Below are positions 1 to 4,686 of a stretch of 9,174 nt of DNA, one piece after another. Location: the NCBI GenBank assembly GCA_902783095.1, contig CACZPX010000040.1, forward strand, positions 1-9,174, read 5' to 3'. The notes under the pieces are model-generated. The model did no database searches and was not told the DNA's origin. It saw only the letters and a program-made list of their open reading frames with translations. Position numbers and translations under genes: made by a program. This stretch comes from an uncultured Lachnospiraceae bacterium (GTDB lineage Bacteria > Bacillota > Clostridia > Lachnospirales > Lachnospiraceae). Each line of letters starts with the position of its first letter. The stretch's first letter is position 1.

Positions 1-936
1 CCGGAAGCGGTCACTGTGACTCTGCTGGCGAACGGCCTGCCCGCCGATGCAAGGGATGCTGTGGTAACGCTGAACGAGGCGAACGGATGGAGCTATACCT
101 GGACGGATCTGCCGGAGCTCGCGGAAGGACAGCTGATCTCCTACAGTGTCCTGGAAGACGCCGTGGTCAACTACGTGACTTCCTATGAGGGCAGCCAGAC
201 GACCGGGCTGATCATCATCAATACGGCTGATCCGCAGAACAAGGTGATCACCGGAACCAAGACCTGGGACGACGAGGATGATCGCGACGGACTGCGCCCG
301 GAGAGCATCACCATCCGTCTGTACCGCGACGGCGAGGAGATCGACAGCCTGACCGTGACGGAAGAGGACGGCTGGACGTGGATGTTCACAAGCCTGCGGG
401 CCTTCGCGGCGGACGGACACGAGTACGTGTACACGACCGCAGAGGATCCGGTCCCGGGCTATGAAGCGGAATACGTGACCGACGGAACCATTCAGGACGT
501 GATCAACCACCGCGTACCGGAGACGGTCTCCGTCAGCGCTGTGAAGATCTGGAAAGACAACGCCGATGAAGAAGGCATCCGTCCGGACCACGTGACCCTG
601 ACCCTGCTCGCAAACGGTGAGAAGGCAGACGCGGCGAACGCGGTCGCGGTGCTGAACGAGGCGAACGGCTGGAAGGTGACCTGGAGCAATCTGCCCAAGT
701 ACAAAGACGGCGCGCTCATCACCTATACCGTGACCGAGGAAGCGGTGAGCGGCTATACGACACGGATCGTGGGCAATGCGGAAGTCGGCTTTACGGTGGA
801 GAACACGCACGGTACTCCCAAGACCGGCGATGACTGGAACAATACCGGCTGGTACGTGGCGATGGGCGCCAGTGCGGCGGCGATCGTCTGCGGCTCGACG
901 GTACTGATCCGGAAAAAGAAAAAAGAGGAGGAATAA
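1..936 (+). CDS. Cna B-type repeat surface protein with C-terminal sortase anchor (3' part)
   Basis: The reading frame is open from base 1, so the start lies outside the window; 311 residues are visible. Three Cna B-like domains can be seen: a partial one (about residues 1-76), a second (about 79-172) and a third (about 173-270). Each carries the isopeptide pattern of this fold. Lys is at 259-261 and 544-546 in K-x-W contexts, Glu at 154-156, 442-444 and 736-738 in Y-x-x-x-E strands before a GY turn, and Asn at 220-222, 505-507 and 802-804. The C-terminus is a standard wall anchor: TPKTG (814-828, an LPXTG variant), a hydrophobic segment (about 844-903) and a basic RKKKK tail. In this family Lys-Asn bonds stiffen stalks of pilins and adhesins, so an extracellular adhesin or pilus-like role is likely. 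The ligand-binding N-terminus and the cognate sortase are not visible. The stop is followed by a terminator. Confidence 0.93.
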   Translation, partial: PEAVTVTLLANGLPADARDAVVTLNEANGWSYTWTDLPELAEGQLISYSVLEDAVVNYVTSYEGSQTTGLIIINTADPQNKVITGTKTWDDEDDRDGLRPESITIRLYRDGEEIDSLTVTEEDGWTWMFTSLRAFAADGHEYVYTTAEDPVPGYEAEYVTDGTIQDVINHRVPETVSVSAVKIWKDNADEEGIRPDHVTLTLLANGEKADAANAVAVLNEANGWKVTWSNLPKYKDGALITYTVTEEAVSGYTTRIVGNAEVGFTVENTHGTPKTGDDWNNTGWYVAMGASAAAIVCGSTVLIRKKKKEEE

Positions 937-956
937 TCACCTCCCGTAAAGCGTTT

Positions 957-978
957 CGGCCCGTGAAAAACCGGGCCG
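957..978 (+). other. GC-rich hairpin just after the Cna B gene
   Basis: CGGCCCG (957-963) pairs perfectly with CGGGCCG (972-978) around an 8-base A-rich loop. It has no T-tract and sits directly before the terminator hairpin. It may protect the mRNA 3' end or be incidental. Confidence 0.5.
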
Positions 979-982
979 GAAA

Positions 983-1018
983 GAGGGGGCTGCCGCCTTG
1001 AGCGGCAGTCCTCTTTTT
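983..1018 (+). terminator. Intrinsic terminator of the Cna B gene
   Basis: A stem of about 13 pairs runs from 984-996 to 1002-1014 with loop CTTGA. The inner seven pairs (CTGCCGC/GCGGCAG) are perfect and the outer ones include two G-T pairs. The right arm runs straight into TTTTT (1014-1018). This is a classic rho-independent terminator and separates the surface-protein gene from the nitroreductase gene. Confidence 0.9.
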
Positions 1019-1023
1019 GTGCA

Positions 1024-1059
1024 GCAAACCCGGCTGTGCTCGCACAGAGCCGCATTTGC
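1024..1059. other. Imperfect inverted repeat in the intergenic gap
   Basis: GCAAA (1024-1028) pairs with TTTGC (1055-1059), CGGCT (1031-1035) with AGCCG (1048-1052), and GTGC (1036-1039) with GCAC (1042-1045), giving one long interrupted stem. There is no T-tract, so it is not a second terminator. No match to a known RNA family is recognised. Confidence 0.4.
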
Positions 1060-1114
1060 CGGGCACAGGTCGTGAAGCCGCTGCGCGGAAACGGTTTTTT
1101 TCGGCTCTGCGTTG

Positions 1115-1123
1115 TGTTATGAT
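1115..1123 (+). promoter_or_regulatory. Extended -10 promoter for the nitroreductase gene
   Basis: TGTTATGAT is a TGn extended -10 followed by a near-consensus TATGAT hexamer. The -35 position about 17 bases upstream is only a T-run (1095-1101), which extended -10 promoters tolerate. Transcription would start near 1130, about 50 bases before the start codon. Confidence 0.6.
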
Positions 1124-1135
1124 AAAAACAGGTTT

Positions 1136-1158
1136 GGGCACCGGCTTTGCCGGCGCCC
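1136..1158 (+). other. Leader hairpin before the nitroreductase gene
   Basis: GGGCACCGGC (1136-1145) and GCCGGCGCCC (1149-1158) form a 10-pair stem with one A-C mismatch and a 3-base loop. It lies between the predicted transcription start and the AGGAG site at 1172-1176. It could stabilise the transcript. Nothing in it indicates a riboswitch. Confidence 0.45.
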
Positions 1159-1182
1159 GCATAAGAAAGACAGGAGTCAGCC

Positions 1183-1698
1183 ATGGAATTTGAACAGGTG
1201 TTAAAGGGCAGATTTTCGGTGCGGGACTTTGCGGACCGCCCCGTGGAAGACGAAAAGCTTGGCAAGATCATCAAGGCGGGCCTTCTGGCGCCCACCGCCT
1301 GCAACAATCAGCCGCAGCGCATCTACGTGTTAAAGAGCGCCGCCGCGCTGGAAAAGATCCGCGGAATCACGCGCTGCGCGTTCAACGCGCCGGTGGTGCT
1401 GATGGTCGCCTACGACGCTTCCGAGGAATGGCACAACCCGCTGCAGGCGGACGTGACCTCCGGCGAGCAGGACGTGAGCATCGCCGCGACGCAGATGATG
1501 CTGGCCGCGTGGGACCTGGGCATAGGCAGCTGCTGGGTGGACTTTTTCCCCAACGCCCAGACCGCGGAAGCCTTTGAGCTGCCGGAGAACATCGTTCCGG
1601 TAATGCTCCTGCCGCTCGGCTATCCGGCGGAGGGCGTGACACCGGCCAAGGGGCATCTGACCAAACGCCCTGCGGAGGAGATCGTCCGCGTCCTGTAA
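1183..1698 (+). CDS. Nitroreductase family protein
   Basis: A 171-residue protein of the FMN-dependent nitroreductase superfamily, near the short end for the family. The N-terminus has the FMN-phosphate-binding RFSVRDF motif (10-16) and the APTACNNQP segment (36-44). The C-terminal half has D97-V119, where DVSIAATQMMLAAWDLGIG matches the helix and GIGSCW loop typical of the fold, followed by PLGYP near residue 147. Members are cytoplasmic homodimers that use NAD(P)H to reduce nitroaromatics, quinones or related acceptors; the substrate here cannot be read from sequence. The ATG is supported by AGGAG six bases upstream. It appears to be a single-gene transcript with its own promoter and terminator, and Leu-Lys is encoded TTA-AAG as in pheS. 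A related dehydrogenase or dehalogenase-like role within the superfamily is possible. Confidence 0.92.
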   Translation: MEFEQVLKGRFSVRDFADRPVEDEKLGKIIKAGLLAPTACNNQPQRIYVLKSAAALEKIRGITRCAFNAPVVLMVAYDASEEWHNPLQADVTSGEQDVSIAATQMMLAAWDLGIGSCWVDFFPNAQTAEAFELPENIVPVMLLPLGYPAEGVTPAKGHLTKRPAEEIVRVL

Positions 1699-1747
1699 AG
1701 GCGCGAGGCAGGGCCCTGGTGCCTCTTGCTTAACTGATTATTTGAGA

Positions 1748-1788
1748 CCCGCGCCTGCCGGTCCGCACGGCGCGGGATGCTTCTTTTT
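1748..1788 (+). terminator. Intrinsic terminator after the nitroreductase gene
   Basis: CCCGCGCC (1748-1755) pairs perfectly with GGCGCGGG (1769-1776), followed by a T-rich run ending in TTTTT (1784-1788). A weaker hairpin, GAGGCA (1705-1710) with TGCCTC (1720-1725), lies between the stop codon and this terminator. Confidence 0.8.
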
Positions 1789-1834
1789 GCCGCGGCTCCG
1801 CGGCATTTCCTCGTTTCTGAGGGGGATTCCGTCC
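1789..1834 (+). repeat. Probable degenerate unit at the left edge of the array
   Basis: The end reads GGGGGATTCCGTCC (1821-1834), which is the right arm of the array unit with one base missing. It is followed by 23 bases and then the first intact unit at 1858. The perfect palindrome GCCGCGGCTCCGCGGC (1789-1804) sits where an inner stem is expected, 30 bases before the unit end. The rest has diverged and no left arm remains. The right-arm match is convincing; the inner palindrome may be coincidence. Confidence 0.5.
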
Positions 1835-1857
1835 TTCTTTTAAAATATGGCCTCTTT

Positions 1858-2112
1858 GGTACGGAAGATTCACGCGGCGTAGTGCGCCGCAGGCGCGCAA
1901 GTGGTGGGGTATTCCGTACCAAGGGGCAGTATAAAGCCATTCGGTACGGAAGATTCACGCGGCGCAGGGCGCCGCAGGTGCGCAAGTTGTGGGGTATTCC
2001 GTACCAAGTGGCAGTATAAAGCCATTCAGTACGGAAGATTCATGCGGCGCATGGCGCCGCAGGCGCGCAAGCCATGAAATAGTCCGTACCACAAAGCAGC
2101 ATCACGCCTTTC
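1858..2112 (+). repeat. Left block of the 85-bp palindromic repeat array (three full units)
   Basis: Units span 1858-1920, 1943-2005 and 2028-2090, each 63 bp and each followed by a 22-bp spacer, giving a period of exactly 85. Every unit begins GGTACGGAA or AGTACGGAA and ends CCGTACC, so the ends are inverted repeats. Inside is a GC-rich stem, GCGGCGC / GCGCCGC with a 3-base loop, then an asymmetric stretch around GCGCAAG that fixes the orientation; all units point the same way. Spacers of the first two units start AAG(T/G)GGCAGTATAAAG; the third is a different type (ACAAAGCAGC...). Open frames crossing these units are by-products of the repeat, since 85 is not a multiple of three. No promoter is recognised. 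Confidence 0.95.
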
Positions 2113-2188
2113 AGTACGGAAATTCTCTATCAAGCTCATCTTTTTGTAGCTCTTTGCATTGCAAGTCAGCTTAAAAACACATCACAAA

Positions 2189-2194
2189 AGGAGG
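2189..2194 (+). promoter_or_regulatory. Ribosome binding site fixing the start at 2201
   Basis: AGGAGG, six bases before ATG 2201. The frame remains open upstream from an alternative TTG at 2159, but that codon has no such site, so the start at 2201 is preferred. Confidence 0.85.
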
Positions 2195-2200
2195 ATCAAC

Positions 2201-2998
2201 ATGATCAATCACCTAGAAAAAGACCTTCGGGACCGGGAACAATTCCTGCGTCGTATTGAAAAAGAAAAGAAAAAGGCGCTGCAGCGCGCGCCCCAGGGAA
2301 GGCTGCGGTACAGCAAAAAGGGAAAGTACGTCAGTTACTATATCCGAAAAGACCCCCAAGACGTACCCGGGACCTATATCCGGACAAAGGACCGCAAACT
2401 GGCGCAGACGCTTGCGCAGAGAGACTACGACGAGACAGTTCTGAAGCTTGCGCAAATGGAATTGCGGCAGATCCAGGGGCTTCTGCAGTTTTACCGCGCT
2501 GGATATGTTGAGGCGGCCTACGATACACTTTCTGTTCCGCGCAGAGACCTGGTCCTCCCGGTGGAACTGCTGGAAGACGTTTTTGTGAAAGCATGGAAAG
2601 AACTGGAGTATGAGAAAAAGCCCATGGGTGATAACGTTCCGATGATCATGACAGCAAACGGCGAGCAAGTGCGGTCTAAGTCGGAGCTGATCATCGCAGA
2701 TACGCTGGACCGTTTTGGGATCGTATATCGCTATGAAGCACCGCTTTATCTGGAAGGTTTTGGCACCGTGCATCCGGATTTCACTGTATTGAATGCGCGC
2801 CTGCGCAAGGAGTTTGTTTGGGAACATCTGGGAATGATGGATGACCCCGGCTATGCTGAGCAGGCTGTCCGCAGGATACGGGCTTACCATCGCGCCGGTT
2901 TTTATGAGGGGGACAATCTGATCCTCACGTGGGAGACTGCACAGCAGCCGCTGAATTCTCAAATCGTTACAGAGATCATTCGTCAATATCTGTTGTAG
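2201..2998 (+). CDS. PD-(D/E)XK-nuclease-like protein of unknown function
   Basis: A 265-residue soluble protein with no signal peptide or membrane segment. Residues 1-100 are strongly charged and partly coiled-coil-like (Lys/Arg/Glu-rich at 1-30 and 65-95). They include a basic patch (RLRYSKKGKYVSYYIRK, 34-50) that could bind nucleic acid. Residues 155-245 look like a PD-(D/E)XK core: SKSELIIADTL with Glu162, YEAPL (178-182), HPDF with Asp193, VWEHLG with Glu208, and a late strand NLILTWET (239-246). The usual catalytic Lys two residues after the second acidic residue is absent; the motif reads E-H-L. The enzyme may therefore use His209, or may be inactive. I recognise the sequence type as a hypothetical family common in Clostridia, without an assigned role. 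The gene is alone, embedded in the repeat array, more AT-rich than its neighbours, and encodes Leu-Lys as CTG-AAG, unlike most host genes here. The nuclease fold is inference from motifs. Confidence 0.8.
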   Translation: MINHLEKDLRDREQFLRRIEKEKKKALQRAPQGRLRYSKKGKYVSYYIRKDPQDVPGTYIRTKDRKLAQTLAQRDYDETVLKLAQMELRQIQGLLQFYRAGYVEAAYDTLSVPRRDLVLPVELLEDVFVKAWKELEYEKKPMGDNVPMIMTANGEQVRSKSELIIADTLDRFGIVYRYEAPLYLEGFGTVHPDFTVLNARLRKEFVWEHLGMMDDPGYAEQAVRRIRAYHRAGFYEGDNLILTWETAQQPLNSQIVTEIIRQYLL

Positions 2999-3004
2999 TA
3001 CTGG

Positions 3005-3488
3005 CAACGCAAGCCTTGCAAGATTCCGTACCAAAGGGGAGTATAAGGCCTTTCGGTACGGAAAATTCATGCGGCGCAGGGCGCCGCAGGCGCGCAAGTA
3101 GTGGGGTATTCCGTACCAAGTGGCAGTATAAAGTCATTCAGTACGGAATATTCACGCGGCGCAGTGCGCTGCAGTAGCGCAAGCCATGAAATATTCCGTA
3201 CCAAGTGGCAGTATAAAGCCATAAAGTACGGAAAATTCACGCGGCGCAGTGCGCCGCAGGCGCGCAAGCCTTGAATAATTCCGTACCAAACAGCAACGCA
3301 GGGCCTTTCAGTACGGAAGATTCGCGCGGCGCAGGGCGCCGCAGTAGCGCAAGTTGTGGGGTATTCCGTACCAAGCGGCAGTATAAAGCCTATCAGTACG
3401 GAAGATTCGCGCGGCGCAGGGCGCCGCAGGCGCGCAAGCCACAGATTATTCCGTACCAAACAGCAACGCAAGGCCTTTCAGTACGGAA
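3005..3488 (+). repeat. Right block of the 85-bp palindromic repeat array (five full units plus edge halves)
   Basis: The block opens seven bases after the stop of the nuclease-like gene with a right half-unit (3005-3032). Full 63-bp units follow at 3055-3117, 3140-3202, 3225-3287, 3310-3372 and 3395-3457, all separated by 22-bp spacers. It closes with a bare left arm, AGTACGGAA (3480-3488), exactly in phase, after which the sequence changes to a C-rich stretch with a short direct repeat (CCCCCACGCA at 3489-3498, again at 3500-3509). Orientation is the same as in the left block. Right arms come in two kinds: GTGGGGTATTCCGTACC (units at 3055 and 3310) and ones lacking GGGG, such as CCATGAAATATTCCGTACC (unit at 3140). 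Substitutions cluster outside the paired arms. Confidence 0.95.
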
Positions 3489-3559
3489 CCCCCACGCACC
3501 CCCCACGCAGCACACGGCGCCCCGCACCGCTCGCCTGCCCCTTTATGAAAAACTGTCGA

Positions 3560-3588
3560 AAAATGCCCGGAATCCGTGCATTTTCTCT
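3560..3588. terminator. Terminator-like hairpin between the array and pheS
   Basis: AAAATGC (3560-3566) pairs with GCATTTT (3578-3584) and CGG (3568-3570) with CCG (3574-3576), with one C/T mismatch and a 3-base loop. A-rich sequence precedes it and TTTTCTCTT follows, so it could stop transcripts from either direction. It would insulate pheST from transcription coming out of the array. Confidence 0.6.
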
Positions 3589-3616
3589 TGCGGGCAGCGG
3601 GGTTCTGCGATAAAAT
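3588..3616 (+). promoter_or_regulatory. Probable sigma-A-type promoter of pheST
   Basis: TTGCGG (3588-3593), a 17-base spacer, then TAAAAT (3611-3616). Initiation near 3623 would give a leader of only about 30 bases, too short for the T-box that often controls pheST in Firmicutes. No T-box sequence is seen upstream either. Confidence 0.6.
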
Positions 3617-3643
3617 AAACCGATATTGCTGCGATGCAATCTC

Positions 3644-3649
3644 AGGAGG
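3644..3649 (+). promoter_or_regulatory. Ribosome binding site fixing the pheS start at 3655
   Basis: AGGAGG, five bases before ATG 3655. The frame is open further upstream to an ATG at 3634, but that codon lacks a site and would add seven residues not expected for PheS. Confidence 0.85.
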
Positions 3650-3654
3650 AAAGC

Positions 3655-4674
3655 ATGAAAGAGATCATTGAAAAGATCCGTACAGAGGCACTGAAGGCGA
3701 TCGAAGCCTCGGGTGATCTGGACACGTTGAACGACATCCGCGTCGCTTACCTGGGAAAGAAGGGCGAGCTGACCAACGTCTTAAAGAGCATGAAAAACGT
3801 GGCGGCGGAGGAACGCCCCATTGTTGGCCAGATGGTCAACGACGCGCGTACCGAGATCGAAGGCCGGCTGGAAGCCATGAAGAAGAGCTTTGCGGCCAAG
3901 CTGCGCGAACAACAGTTAAAGAGCGAAGTGATCGACGTCACCCTGCCGGCAAAGCGCCGCGCCATCGGTCACATGCATCCCAATACCAGAGCGCTGGAAG
4001 AGATCGAAGACATCTTTGTGGGCATGGGCTACGAAGTAGTGGAAGGCCCCGAAGTGGAATATGATTACTACAATTTTGAAGCCCTGAACATCCCGGCCAA
4101 CCATCCGGCCAAGGACGAGCAGGACACCTTCTATATCACCAAGGACATTTTGCTGCGCACCCAGACCTCGCCCTGCCAGGTCCGCGTCATGGAAAAGGGT
4201 AAACTGCCCATCCGCATGATCGCACCCGGCCGCGTGTTCCGTTCGGACGAGGTGGACGCCACGCATTCGCCGTCCTTCCACCAGATCGAAGGCCTGGTCA
4301 TCGACAGGAACATCACGTTTGCGGACTTAAAGGGCACGCTGGAACAGTTTGCCAAGGAGATGTTCGGCGAGAACACCCGCGTGAAGTTCCGCCCGCATCA
4401 CTTCCCGTTCACCGAGCCGTCAGCCGAGGTGGACGTGTCCTGCTTCAAGTGCGGCGGCAAGGGCTGCCGGTTCTGCAAGGGCGAAGGCTGGATCGAGATC
4501 CTGGGCTGCGGCATGGTGCACCCGAAGGTGCTGCGCATGAGCGGCATCGACCCGGAACAGTACTCCGGATTTGCCTTTGGCCTGGGCCTGGAGCGCATCG
4601 CGCTGTTAAAGTACGAGATCGACGACATGAGACTGCTCTATGAGAACGACGAGCGGTTCTTAAAGCAGTTTTAA
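3655..4674 (+). CDS. pheS: Phenylalanyl-tRNA synthetase alpha subunit
   Basis: A 339-residue protein, full length for bacterial PheS. With PheT it forms the cytoplasmic alpha2-beta2 enzyme that charges tRNA-Phe with phenylalanine using ATP (EC 6.1.1.20). Residues 1-90 are the helical coiled-coil arm that contacts tRNA. The class II catalytic core follows: motif 1 region near LLRTQTSPCQVR (about 165-177), motif 2 FRSDEVDATHSPSFHQ (about 194-209) and motif 3 GLGLERIALL (about 309-318). Ala307 in GFAFG corresponds to the alanine in the phenylalanine pocket known from E. coli PheS. A Cys cluster, CFKCGGKGCRFC (263-274), precedes GWIEILGCGMVHP, as in many Firmicutes PheS proteins. Transcription probably starts at the promoter at 3588-3616. 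pheT follows 12 bases after the stop, so the two are co-transcribed. Confidence 0.98.
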   Translation: MKEIIEKIRTEALKAIEASGDLDTLNDIRVAYLGKKGELTNVLKSMKNVAAEERPIVGQMVNDARTEIEGRLEAMKKSFAAKLREQQLKSEVIDVTLPAKRRAIGHMHPNTRALEEIEDIFVGMGYEVVEGPEVEYDYYNFEALNIPANHPAKDEQDTFYITKDILLRTQTSPCQVRVMEKGKLPIRMIAPGRVFRSDEVDATHSPSFHQIEGLVIDRNITFADLKGTLEQFAKEMFGENTRVKFRPHHFPFTEPSAEVDVSCFKCGGKGCRFCKGEGWIEILGCGMVHPKVLRMSGIDPEQYSGFAFGLGLERIALLKYEIDDMRLLYENDERFLKQF

Positions 4675-4686
4675 GGAGGTGGCAGC

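Larger units (their letters stand above)
2113..3032 (+). mobile_element. Putative gene-bearing element occupying one repeat unit
   Basis: At the next expected unit start (2113) the left arm AGTACGGAAATTC appears, one base short of the usual arm, but the sequence then leaves the repeat. It returns at about 3005-3032 with the right part of a unit (CGCAAGCCTTG, then ATTCCGTACC), and a normal 22-bp spacer (3033-3054) follows. A 920-bp segment therefore stands where a 63-bp unit should be, with GTACGGAA/TTCCGTAC inverted ends like every other unit. The segment contains a single gene (2201-2998) and an 80-base leader that includes TTGCATTGCAA (2154-2164). This fits either a gene inserted into a unit or a parent element of which the short units are internally deleted copies. 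No transposase is recognised. Confidence 0.6.

Noticed and set aside
1024..1059. Riboswitch or tRNA-like element
   Set aside because: The paired segment lacks tRNA features and any recognised riboswitch core, and it lies upstream of the predicted promoter.
1777..2174. Open frames across the left repeat block as small proteins
   Set aside because: Their sequence is translated repeat; the 85-bp period shifts frame from unit to unit, and no ribosome binding sites precede them.
2113..2200. Promoter for the nuclease-like gene
   Set aside because: The leader is AT-richer and has the palindrome TTGCATTGCAA, but no -35/-10 pair with proper spacing could be found.
1858..3032. REP/RAYT or IS200-like system
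   Set aside because: The embedded protein has no HUH motif or Y1 tyrosine context; its motifs are PD-(D/E)XK-like.
3033..3394. Promoters in the spacers (AGTATAAAG as a -10)
   Set aside because: TATAAA-like and, on the other strand, TATACT-like hexamers occur in type-1 spacers, but no -35 element lies at 16-18 bases.
1858..3488. CRISPR array
   Set aside because: Repeats are 63 bp and vary between copies, spacers are near-identical rather than unique, and no cas gene is present.
1858..3488. Integron attC array with a gene cassette
   Set aside because: The unit size and palindromic form are suggestive, but there is no integron integrase. The characteristic RYYYAAC / GTTRRRY core sites are not at the unit ends, and most units have no gene between them.
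2929..3618. Open frames on both strands across the right repeat block as proteins
   Set aside because: Same reason: low-complexity Arg/Ala-rich translations of GC-rich palindromes, in changing frames, without start signals.
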